A stretch of 64,000 nt of DNA from Durusdinium trenchii. Taxonomy: Eukaryota; Sar; Dinophyceae; Suessiales; Symbiodiniaceae. The translations under genes were made by a program, and so were the position numbers. Within the stretch, counting starts at the first letter, position 1. Each line of letters starts with the position of its first letter. The stretch spans positions 75,342 to 139,341 of the forward strand of contig CAXAMN010027439.1 in the NCBI GenBank assembly GCA_963970005.1. Direction: 5' to 3'. The notes below the pieces were generated by a model, which worked only from the letters and a program-made list of their open reading frames with translations, did no database searches and was not told the origin of the DNA. This document shows positions 39,664 to 51,100 of this stretch, one piece after another.

Positions 39664-41614
39664 ATGTCTTTGTGCGCTGACTTCCAAGACACCGGTGGGA
39701 ATGGAGATCAGCTCAAAAGCATCGAGAGCTTGTTGGCAACGAAAGACGTGGGCTTGTCACGCATCACGTCTGCCGGGTCTACATGCCTTGACGATCTTGA
39801 CAACACCCATGAAGATCAGGTTGAGAACCACTTGGAGGTGAGTAAGGGAGAATAGCTCTGTTTAAAACATGTAATTTGCAGAAGAAGGCGCAAGAAAGCT
39901 GTGCATGCCAAAGAAAACCAGTTTTGTGTAAGCGTGCATCATAAACATGCACACAGACACACGGTGCCCAAGCAAAGGCAAAGAAAGTTCAAACATGTCC
40001 AAACATTTGAACAACCTTGTAGGTTGAGAGCGAGTTTGACATTGTCTTTATTGGATATGGCTTCACCAGCTTGGGAATCGCCTGGGCTCTGAAGAGAAAG
40101 GATGCATCACTCAAGATGGCCTTTGTCTCAAAAGAGGAACACGCTGGGGGACTTTGGTGGGATGCTGCCGACAACGTCAAGCTGCACATTCCCACCTATC
40201 GCTATGCTCTGCCAGGCCTTCCCTACGACGAGCCCGAGGCTCATACCGATTCCAGGCACCAAGCTTCCAGTGAGCAAGTGCGCCGGTACGCTGGAAAGAT
40301 CGCCGGACGCGTGGTGAACGCACACTTCGTTGGAGAAGTGACAGGCGTTGCGCTGGAAGAGGAGTTGAAGCTGAAAAGGGTCACCTACATTCCAAGAGAT
40401 GCAGACGGGCAACATGGCCGTCGTGGCCACATCTTCGGCAGGCACGTCGTGCAGGCCACCGGCTTCGATGGCTATGGAGGAAATCCTCAGGTCTTGAACG
40501 TCCCAGTGGAAGTTCACTCCAGTCAGCTGAAGCAACATGCTGAGAGCCTGCATGGCAAACGTGTCTGGGTGGTGGTTTGGGCGCTTTCTGTTTCTGCTTT
40601 TCCATGTCTTCTTTGGGAAGGTGGGAAGGATCATCCCGTTTATATATTCTATTTATTTTGGGATGGTTAAAGCCGCCAATTAGGTGTCTTGCTGGTGGGG
40701 AGCGGCAAGTCCTCCATTGATGCCTGTCGGCTTTTGACCCACCAGCGCAACAGCGTGCGCTGCCTATACCGATCCCCGACTGCATACACGCGCCGGAGCT
40801 TCAACAGTCCCTTTTCAAGCCTCGTGATGTTCTTCCACCCACATCGGCATTTCACCATGCTGGGTGCGGAGGTGACAGCTGAAGATTGGAAGAAGGAATG
40901 CGAGTTGGAAGACTTGGATTCTTGGGATTGGTATATTGTGGGCAGTCCAAATTGTGAGAAGTCAGGGAGAAGACCCGCGGAGGCATCATCACACTTTCAG
41001 ATGCTGTGTTCATGAACCTGATGCTTCATGCCTATGGTGTCCAGGGAGATGCCAGCAGTTTCAAGTACTTGCGGAACGCGGATGGCACAGTGAGCTGTGA
41101 TGCATTTCCAGGTGAAAAGTTTGACTGTGTGGTGTCTTGTACCGGCTACAAAGGCACTCCCCAGCTTTTGCCACATTGCATCAATGCCACAACTCCCATC
41201 TCTGACACGCACATGCACCAGGCCCATATGACTGGTTGCTTGCTGCACAGTTTCATGGATGATGAGGAGAAAGTGGCCAGCTGGAACGCACTTGCAAGCC
41301 ACAGGTTTGAATATCAATGGCACCAGCGCTACGCGCATGTTCGCCAGCGGTGCTCTAAGCATGCTCATGATGTCATCATTGAATCAAGGACGGAGCTCAA
41401 CGAGAGCATGAGGTCAGAATGCCAAGTCCTAAACAAAGAGGGACATGTCGATGTGCCTCCCTGGAATTCCCTGATGATGGTTGCTGCTTTGGAGAAAGTG
41501 GAGCAAGTCATCATTTCCTCCTGCAAGGCAGCCATTCGGCTGATGTGGCTTGCCGCCCCTCCATCCTTCACTCGCACCCTGTTGTGCCTTGCTGGAATCC
41601 ACTCCAGTCCGTAG
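39664..41614 (+). CDS. flavin-containing monooxygenase-like protein, four exons
   Basis: Proposed exons: 39664-39837, 40023-40560, 40684-40930, 40966-41614, all joining in frame with GT...AG introns. Exon 1 (MSLCADFQDTGGNGDQLKSI) is a polar N-terminus ending VENHLE. Exon 2 opens VESEFDIVFIGYGFTSLGIA, the FAD-binding GxGxxxxG fold (G at 40053), then EEHAGGLWW. The exon 2/3 join restores HGKRVLLVGSGKSSIDACRL, the NADPH-binding GxG motif (40698-40721). Exon 4 has GGIITLSDAVFMN and VVSCTGYKGTPQLLPH (CTGY at 41138-41149), matching the ATGY-type motif of the family. These enzymes oxidise soft nucleophiles such as N- and S-compounds using NADPH, FAD and oxygen; the substrate here is unknown. The third intron would be only 35 nt, so a frameshift is the alternative. 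Upstream exons may be missing, and the last 30 residues may be read-through into an intron. Confidence 0.82.
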
Positions 41615-44600
41615 GAAACGTGGTGCCTGCACTGCTTTCTCTGGCCACGTCTGAGATACCTTTTTTGGCTGTTGGGCTGAAGGTACCTTGGATGATTGTG
41701 GAGAGTCTTTTTGGTGCGACTTGCTGCACCTGGGAACCAGGTGGGCAGCAGAACATGGTGGACAGTGGACAGCCAATGCTGCAGCACCAGCAAGAGAACA
41801 GGCACTGTGAAAGTTTATCATGCTCAGCGTGACTCAAAGTTTGCGCTGATTGTCATTTCAACTTTTCAACCTGTTCGTGTATAGCATACAGTTGGAGAAG
41901 GCAGCTTTAGTAACTTTAGTAACTCTAGGGTGGGCTACCATCATGTCCGAAGGACACTGACATCCACCGCATAATTCAACAGTGTACGAAGAACAGTACA
42001 CTGCACATTTGGCAGACATTTCGGGAAGAATAGTTTCAGCTGTTGTACTTGTTGCTCATATACTTCCGGTCTTGTTTTCTCCAACATGATTGTAGCTGGT
42101 TATTGTAAATTCTGATATGTATATATTGCTGTTTCAGGTTTTTTGGGTCTTCCCCCACCAACTGATCCTACTGAGCCTGCCTCCTTGTCTGGCTGGGGGG
42201 CTGAGCTGAGGCAGCTTCTCATTTTTTGGCCAGGACAGTGCCGCAAACATGTTTTGGAAGGACAGGTAGGACAGACGAAGCAGCCATGGGTGCGTCTAAG
42301 ACTTCCTTGTCACATTCACACTTTGAAATGAAGTACGTCTGCATGAATGAAGTGATTGTTGGAAGCACATTTGATAGGCGTGAATGGTGTATGAATGGTC
42401 GAGCTGTTTCTGAATAGAGCCATTTGGGCTCTCAGCTTTTTTGCGGGACATCATCAAAGTTGGCCTGCCTCCTCATCCTTTCGTGGGCAGATGTCTGGCC
42501 AGCAATCAGAGCAAATCAACATGTCGGTACCCTTCGAAAAGTCGGACATCATTTGAGGCTGCGATACCCAAAAAGCACGAGAAAAGACTGAGAGTCACCC
42601 TAGCACAGACAGAAGAACACCCCTTGCCCGAGCGACCGCCTGCCCCGTCCAGCTTTCGGGTCCGCGGCGTCGTCCCGCGGCGTCACGGTGCGACGGCGAC
42701 GCCATGCCGATGTCCCGCTTTCTGGCGTCCACCTCCGTCACGGCCGGCACCTTGAGCCATGTAGCTCGGACTGGAACCGTCCACAGATGAGGGGTGCGGT
42801 GCAAGGTGCCCAAAGAAGAGGTGTGGAGAAGGGGTCCAAAGTGGGATTTTGCTCAAAAGCAAAACTACGTACTGTTTTCAGGGAGCCTGTGCAAGCTGTG
42901 CGTGCCTTGTTTTCATCCACTTCTTCGGTTGAGGCCATGTAGTCAGACCCGCACTGAGGAGAAACTCAGGAAGAGCCCGTTCTTCGCTGAGTGTGATGGC
43001 TCCTTCTTGACCAGGCCGACACATTCCCCATGGTATTGAGACATTAGGTTTGGGGTCGATCACGTTTTGGTGGATGCAGCACTTTCCTGACTTGAGAGTC
43101 CTACTCATGTGGCTGACGTCACCTGACATCAGCAAGGAAGTTTGCGCCTGCATGTTGTTCTGACAGATCTATAGAAACTGAAAATTGATAGCAACCAGGT
43201 GTGTTTCAATGCTGGAAAAAGCTTATCGCTCTGATCCCAGTGTATTTGGCCTCTTCGTTTAGAGCATTTGGCCCCCTGGGTCGCACTTGGAGTTGTGGAT
43301 CATTGTGGACTCATGCATTCCACTCCTATTTTGGATCCACCACTTGGCCACCTCCTGCAACCCTGACCTTTGATAACACGGGAGGTTGATCAAAGACCTT
43401 TCCGTGGAGCTCTTCACGGCCAATGAGATCATCGTAGAGCAGGTGCAGTTTGTACCGCGAGAGGTACACCGTTTAGCAGCTCATGGGCTCGTAAGCTGGT
43501 GAGAGGAGTAGCTTCTTGTTTTTTTGTTCCAATGTTCATGTCCTAATTGTTCTGTGCATATTTTTTGTGGGCCGTGACCCTGCCTCCTTTCTTGATTAAG
43601 TAGGCGCCTACGCAATTAAGTAAGGAACCAAAAGCTACTAGCAACTGGACGCAGGATTGCTCGGGCTTCTTCAAGAAAACTTCCCCGTCAGGGAGTAGGT
43701 TCCTTGATACTCGTATCTACAGTAGGAAGGGAAGTGCTTCTTATGCTTGTTCGAAGCTTGATGAAGTGCTTCTTGAGCGATACAAGCGATCGGAGAATGC
43801 AGCTGGTTTTACTTTAGGGCCGCACATATATATATATATACACATCTCTTCCAGCAAGCCGTCAGCCGCTCTTGTAGGAGGATCAGATGAGCAACCACTT
43901 TTATTTTACTATACGTAGTCTACGGCATGCTCTATTTGTTTGTCCAACATCAGTATTCGAACGAGGATAGGACCCCCACATCAACGAGATACTGTTATTG
44001 ATGACACTAAAGTAGTCTGAACGCGATCTTTTGAGATATACTCATACGAGCAGCCGTCAAAACGTACGGCGACTATTTAAAAGCAAGGGGTCAAAGGCGA
44101 TAACCGTGTCGCTGCAGTTTTTTGATATTTTCAGCTATGTTGAAAGTGTTACTGGGGCCCTTCAGAAGCAACATCGGCCCCCCCTTCAAAAGTGATAACG
44201 CAGTTGAATCACTTCCTCTTTCTTAACAGGATCTCTTTAGCAGAGGCTCATATTGTAGATGGACACTGGGAGGCTTTAAAGAGAGCCATTTTTCAGGCTG
44301 TCTCAAAACGGTGTTTTTCGCCACATCCGTTGCGGCTTGCACAGCCAACAAGTGGCACCAGGGAGACCATGCTGAGAAGATGTACTATCTCATGCACGGA
44401 TCCCCACCTCGGTCTGGGTGGATTGGAAGATAGAAGAGGGAAACCACAGGTGTTGCCCGGGTGGACATTGGCTGCCATTGGCCCTGTATTGACAAGTTGA
44501 GAACAACTTCTCAAAGCCGTGCTTTTCAACGACTGGAGGTAGCACAAAACGTTGAGGTACAAGTATGTACTTGACGCTATGCACCTCAGTGATTGGTCGC

Positions 44601-45600
44601 CTGTCCATGTTTTCTGTCGCATCTTCCGACTTGCAACATCACCATGTCGATCCATGTCGCAGGAATTGTCCCATTTGTGCGTCGCAGGACCCTCGAACCC
44701 GGTTTTTCGTTGCTGAGAGAACACGATCTGACAGAAGAGATGAACTCGATCAAACTCTATCGTTGGTGAACGGTGGTCGTGTTGGCAAAATGCCCTCACA
44801 TGTTGGCCAACTTTGGTGAAAGATGTACTTCACATGTGGAATATTTTTTTCCAAATGTGGTAAGGTACTTGCTTACATGGCATCCTACCAAAGGCGATGG
44901 CTTGCACTTCCAATTGGCCTGTGTGGCGGAACTTGAGGATGGGCGAGGTCGAGGTTCTTGTGGGCCACGACCGTGTGCGCGTGGCCAAGTTGCAGGCAGG
45001 GGCTACGTTGATCAGGTGATTTCTATTTCTTATTCTTTCCATCCCACTATGCCACTGGGTCTAGTTCTCAAGAATCAAAGCCGTGTGGAGAGTCGTCCTT
45101 TTGAGACAAACCCATCAGTGATGTGGATAAACTCAACGTTCATCCTGGAACTTGTTCCAGTCATTTTTGAAGGGTGTCTGTGTTTTGAGGAACATCCCTC
45201 TTATGGCCATTGAGATTTGCCCAATGAGAAGTTACTGTTCGTTATTTTTTCAGAAATATTTTTTATTCTGCACATCGTCCATTTCTCCAAACACTACTTT
45301 TTAGCATTTTTAGCGGTCTTTTTTCCCCAAACAGTGTGGACACACTAGGGGTTCTTATGGTACGGAAAAGCAGGTGTGCTTAGATAGGTGTGCCTCGCGG
45401 GTGTGTCCGGCTAATTCGCTGCTATTTACAGTACATTCATGCCTCTCGAAATCGTCGAAGTGCATTTCGACTGCGCAGGCTCGCAAATTCTGGGTGCCGG
45501 CGGCGGGTGCTTCTAGCGACTGCACTCTCGTTGTGGTGCCGTGTGCATTTTCGCACATGGTGGTCACTTGTCGTGGCAGGTGCAAGGGAAACCTCGTGCT
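41615..45600. other. gene-poor interval
   Basis: No frame with a recognisable domain on either strand. A plus-strand frame in 44773-45213 is open for 146 codons without motifs. TA-rich tract near 43826-43843. Confidence 0.5.
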
Positions 45601-45714
45601 TCGGTGCTTCAAAGTCGACTTTTCGTGACAGGTGCAAGGGATCGGAGCTGTTTTACTTCGAAGTGCAGTTTTCGTGGCAGGCGCGGCACTTTGGACATGG
45701 TGGTGATCGTCGAG

Positions 45715-46560
45715 GAGCTCAGATTTTGTGACAGGTGCAATGAAAATCGTGACTTTTGGACATGTGGCTCGTTTGCAGACTTCGTGGCAGGCACAGCACT
45801 CTGCGACCCTCGATGTGCAGATTTCGTGGCAGGTGCAGCACCTTGTGAACCTCGAAGTGCAGTTTTCGTGGCAGGTACAGGAGTTGGTGAACCTCGAAAT
45901 GCAGATTTCGTGGCAGGCACAGCACTTCGTGAACCTCGAAGTGCAGATTTCGTGGCAGGCACAGCGCTTGGTGGACCTCGAAGTGCAGATTTCGTGGCAT
46001 GCACAGCACTTGGTGAACCTCGAAGTGTAGATTTCGTGGCAGGTGCAGCACTTAGTGAACCTCGAAGTGCAGATTTCGTGGGAGGTGAACCTTGAAGTGC
46101 AGATTTCGTGGCGAGTCAGCACTTGGTGAACCTCGAGGTGCAGATTTCGTGGCAGGTACAGCACTTGGTGAACTCGAAGTGTAGATTTCGGCGCAGCAGT
46201 TGGTGAACCTCCAAGTGCAGATTTCGTGGCAGGCACAGCACTTGGTGAAGCTCGAAGTGCAGATTTCGTGGCAGGTACAGCACTTGGTGTGTGGCAGGCG
46301 CAGCGCTTGGTGAACCTCGAAGTGCAGATTTCGTGGCAGGCACAGCGCTTGGTGAACCTCGAAGTGCAGATTTCGTGGCAGGCGTAGCATGTGGTAAACC
46401 TGGAAGTGTAGATTTCGTGGCAGACACAGCACTTTGTGAACCTCGAAGTGCAGATTTCGTGGCAGGCACAGCGTCAGGTGAACCTCGAAGTGCAGATTTC
46501 GTGGCAGGCGCAGCACTTGGTGAACCTCGAAGTGCAGATTTCGTGGCATGCGCAGTACTT
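45715..46560. repeat. 42-bp minisatellite, about 20 units
   Basis: Core GAAGTGCAGATTTCGTGGCA followed by GG(C/T)(A/G)CAGCACTTGGTGAACCTC recurs about every 42 nt, with several shortened units between 46080 and 46310. Less regular units extend left to about 45600. Because 42 is a multiple of three, several frames stay open on both strands, for example SADFVAGTALGEPR on plus and CHEICTSRFTKC on minus. These look like by-products of the period rather than a gene. Confidence 0.93.
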
Positions 46561-46565
46561 TCTCT

Positions 46566-46950
46566 CAGATGACTCTCACTCTCCCACTTTCACTCACACG
46601 CACACTCACACACTCACTCTGCCACTCCCACTCACACTCACCCTCCTCACACTCACACTTACTCACTCTCCCACTCGCAAACTTTCAGTCGCCCTCACTC
46701 ACACTCGCACTCACACTCACACGCGCACTCACTCACCCACACTCACTCTCCCACTCTCACACCCCCTCACACTCTCACTCTCACCCACACTTACTCTCAC
46801 CCACACTCACTCTCACTCACACTCGCACTCTCACTCACTCTCCCACTCTCACTCTCACTCACACTCACACTCCCTCTCACCCACACTCACTCACACCCAC
46901 CTTCCCTCTCACTCACGCTCGCACTCACACTCACTCACTCACCACCACCG
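46566..46950 (+). repeat. CACTCT/CACTCACA simple repeat
   Basis: About 385 nt of almost pure CACTCN and CACACTCA units directly following the minisatellite. Confidence 0.95.
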
Positions 46951-47884
46951 CCAACCACGATCCCCTGCATCACCACCATCACCTCTCTGGACCCCAATGC
47001 GTCTAGATCTCTAGACTTTCTGCTTACAGACCTCACACACACACACTGTTTGGGGTCTCTTGCCGGGATAATTAGACATCAAAGCACAGTTCTTGCGTGT
47101 TTTTATGAAAGCAGGGGGGTCGGGGCGTTGAACCACTGCTTTTTTTCCAGGTTCCTGCTTGGTCCAGGTCGCTCAACCCCAAGTAGGAGCTGCTCCCAAT
47201 TCCTCCCAACGCCAGCGGGTGCAGCATTTTTTCAACGGGTGCACTGCATCAAAGTACAGCCTTTGGGTTCGCTTCACCACCCAGCCCACCACCGCTTCCT
47301 TCCCGCTGCGCCGGCGCCGGATGCGGCCCAAAGTGCCCAAGCCAGTGACTGCTGGAAAAGGTTGCAGAGCGCGCTTTGATTTCTGTAAGCAATGCCAAGT
47401 GTAGGCAAAAGCGGCGAGCCCGTTGTCCATCGTCGGTCGTTTTCGCTGCAGCGACTTCCAGACTCATCGGGCAGGCGGACTGGCTAGGACTCATGGTTTG
47501 TGCCAGGGATGGCCTCCAACCTAGTAGCGATAGCCGATAGCCTCCACCTTGTGCTTTTGCTTGAGCCCCAAAACAAACATCCGCGCCACAGGAGGGTACT
47601 GTCTTCGGTGAGATGGTGTCTCGGCTGTTGAAGTTCTGGTTTTCGATTTCCCTCGTGGGACAGGAGTTGAACAGTTCTTGGAAATCCTCCTGGGCGGGGG
47701 CCACCTTCGATGAAGCTGCTTTGAACTCATCAGTTGACCCTCCAAACAAGTGAAGAGGGTGGAGTTCTTGTGTTGGGCAAGTGCGTCGCACCAGGGGATG
47801 GCTGAAAAAGTCTCCCAATCCTTATGACAACCACATGCACGTGACTATCCAGCTTTTTTGACATGCTGACGTGGATAGTCAACA

Positions 47885-48110
47885 ATGGTTGAGACTAATG
47901 ATGAAATGGGCAGATCATTGCATCATCATCTCTCTAAACAGTTGTTGGAGGTGTGCGAGATGGACCAGTCAAAGAGGAATGGCACACTGTTCCAAGACAT
48001 TCTTCCTGAGGCCATGTTCAACCACCTTGGCAACAGCTTTGCCCGGCGATCGGCTACCATCCGCGCAGTTGGCTTCTGCGACACACGGGCCAGGTCCTCA
48101 GGGCCCAAAA
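47885..48110 (+). CDS. possible exon of unknown protein
   Basis: The frame from ATG 47885 reads DEMGRSLHHHLSKQLLEVCE, then QDILPEAMFNHLGNSF and RRSATIRAVGFCDTRARSSG. Composition is protein-like, with balanced charge and no simple repeats, unlike surrounding frames. No family was recognised. It may begin at an upstream splice acceptor instead of the ATG, and its coding character fades after 48110. No partner exon was found. Confidence 0.35.
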
Positions 48111-48163
48111 CACCATTCTCTTTAATTTGTTCACACCTCTTTAATTTGTTCACAGCACCCTAG

Positions 48164-51100
48164 TGGCAGTTTTGGATATTCAAGGTTGACAGTCCAGTCC
48201 ACACAGAAGTTCATGGGATTCAGCCATCAAACACCAAAGACAGCTATAGGCTATAGGCATTGCCGAATTGACAGTCAAAACCATCCAAAGCCCACGTCCT
48301 CGCTCATGCTGAAAACTTTGTATGATCTGACGTAGGTGATCAACACGGACCGTTTTCATGCAATCTTGAAGTCGTGATAACCTCAGCTGTGACGGAAGGA
48401 AAGCAGAAGCGAGAAAGGCTACACACGCAGAGAGTGTTTGGTCCATCCCAAACCTTGCAAAGGCAGTGAAGTGTATTCACGTGTGATCATCATGTTGGTT
48501 GAGGCATGTATATACCATAATGCTTCATGTTAAGGTCTTTAGGAAGCACTGTGTAGCGGGTTCAGTTCATGAGGGGACCCTGAAAGCAATCGATTTTCAT
48601 CGACGCTTGACGCTCAGACGCTGTCCAACCTCTTAGGCACCCGAAAGAACGTGTACGCTTTGAGAAGATTGCCCAGGCTGGCGAAGCTAAGTAGGGCAAC
48701 ATTCAGCTATGACTGCTGGGTGAAAGGAGGCATTCATTTTTTTGGAAGGCCACAGACATTCTTGACTGGTACCCCCAGAAAACCGCACGAATTGCAGGAG
48801 AGAAAGGTGAAGCTCGAGAAGTCCAAGGCATTTCTGCGTCCGGAGGCCATCTGCAGACGGCCTTACCTTTTTTGGGGGAGCTGTATGTAGAGATGTGTAG
48901 AGTTCGTAGTTTTTGACTCTTTTGTCTTTTCTGCCTGTACCACTTGGGAATTGATGGACCACGAGGCTTTTGCCAAAATGGGCAATTATGCCTTAGAAAC
49001 AGCCACCTCCCCGAAACTTTATTTCGGGTTATATGACTAGTGAAACTGAAACCTGTTTGGCAAGGGAGTTCCTCTATTTAGTTTCAAAACATAGATTCCC
49101 TCTGCACAGATCTTTGAAACTTCTACACGTTATTTCTACCCGACTTTCTCTTTTGTTGGGCCATCTAGTCTTCACCCAACTGCTGTAAGAAGCGGGAAAG
49201 TGATGGGTGACACTTCCTCTTTTTGAGATAGACCACCAGAACGTGGCAGCATCCAACATTTCCAGCTGGGGAGCACCCATCATGACCAGCGTTTCAGCCT
49301 CCTCATGACCGTGCTTACTTGTTACTAGTAGCTTATTGTTTCTAATAGCGAACCTTGTTACTACTAGTAAGGCACTTGTTACTAGTAGCGATGCACTTGT
49401 TACTAGTACGTAGCTTATTGTTTGGATAAGGTGAAAAAGTGGCTTCCCTGCTTCACAGTTGCTTTGTCCCGGTGAAGCAAGCATCTCCCTGGCCAGACCC
49501 AGATCCGGCCGACTGCCCAAAGCACTGACGGGGCCTCTCAGGCGGGGTGACCCCCGGCTCCTCACCTTTCCTTCATGAATCGGTTTGAAAGACAAGCATT
49601 TTCTGAAACTCTGATGGAGAAGCTGTGAAGGAAGGTTACGATTATGTTGACGAATCGATGGCACTGTGGCAGAGATCTATTTTACCTTATTCTGGCTACT
49701 TGCTTGTGGCCAGGCAAACAAATCCTGGGATGAGTCAAACCACGACATTTCCGGAGCTTTGAAGCAGTTTCAGTTGGGTACAGGATTTGTTCCTTTGTTA
49801 GGTGAAGCCATGGCTATTAGGTTGGAGGCCATTGCCCACAGTATGAGGGGGGAGGTCGGAGTATATCAGTTCTTCGTTGTCTCAGCGGGGTCCCGTCCGG
49901 GCCGTGGCACGGAATTCGGCGCAGGCAGTGAAGCTGAAGCTTGGCACTCTGATCGAAACCGCATTGGCAGGAAGACAAGTATGGGTTGAAGACATGTGAA
50001 GACCTGTAGGGTGCATATCGCTCACAGACCCACAAAATACCTTTCAGCATGGACATCCCTGAACTTCTTTTTCTTTGGCTTTTGTCACCCATTCTGGAAC
50101 TTTCTTTGTTTCTGGACATTTCCTTCCAAATACTTTCACTAAGCTGTACAGTGCTTGACATCCTTTCGAACTCTGATCTGGCCCGGGTTTTCCTTTGTGC
50201 GACCCAGGCAAAAGATGACATCTGCCTTTGATTCACGAAAACCACGTCAGCATAACATAACAAAATCCTCCCCGAACCTCGTGAAAGCGCGACAATCAAC
50301 AGCAGACACATGACCTCGGAGAGACCTTTTGGAGCCTTGTAAGAACCCCATGCAGCATAAGGGCCACCAAATGCTAGTTGTTCTTGTCAGAGTCAATTTG
50401 CGGCTCGATCATCATCTGACTCGTTTTGTTAGTTGCCCAATTTTATCGGCATCTGTTTCCCACACTGGTTACCAAGAACATATATTCATGCATAATTACC
50501 GCTTCCTACCCGTGCAATGGGCCTTGCAACAGCTGTCATAATTCCAAACCGAGGAAGGCCTTGCTGGGCCGCCGGGCCAGCCTTCCGGTGGATTGGGCCA
50601 ACGTGAGATCCAGGGCTTGGTGGCTCAGGGTGTAACCTCTCGGTTCAATCGGGAAGGTCCAGCTTTGTGAATGAACACCAGGACTTGTTTGCAATGGTGG
50701 GTTCTCCTGATTTGCTTTAGAAGACTTCGGCACTTGCGCACGATTTCGGGTTGCAGCCTTCTTTTCGGTTGGCCACGACCGGCAGAGAATGAATTGTTGG
50801 CTGTCAACCTTGTGCTTGGTCGGAGCGCATTTTCCTCAGGATTTGCAAGAGAATGCGCATGAAATGAAGGACGAGTTCGGAGTCCCAGAGTGAAATGATG
50901 TGACATGTTCAAATTGATGCAGTTGGGAGTTTCCTTGTTCAATATTCCTTGCCACTTTCAAGGACGAATGCACAAGTGGTGGTAACTTCTATTCTATGTG
51001 TTTCCTCTTTACTTGTGTCCACAGGTTCGTTTGCATTGTTTATGTGGGCGGGGGTTGTCTGGGGATTCCATGATGTTTCCGACTTGCCATATGAGGATCA

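Noticed and set aside
45355-46549. Long minus- and plus-strand frames in the minisatellite (up to 293 codons)
   Set aside because: They follow from a 42-nt period free of stops; several frames on both strands are open at once and none has a solid start.
46548-47014. Ser/Thr/His/Leu-rich frames over the CACTCT repeat
   Set aside because: Simple-repeat translation only.
49817-50311. Minus-strand 164-codon frame
   Set aside because: No motif, and protein-like character is no better than on the opposite strand.
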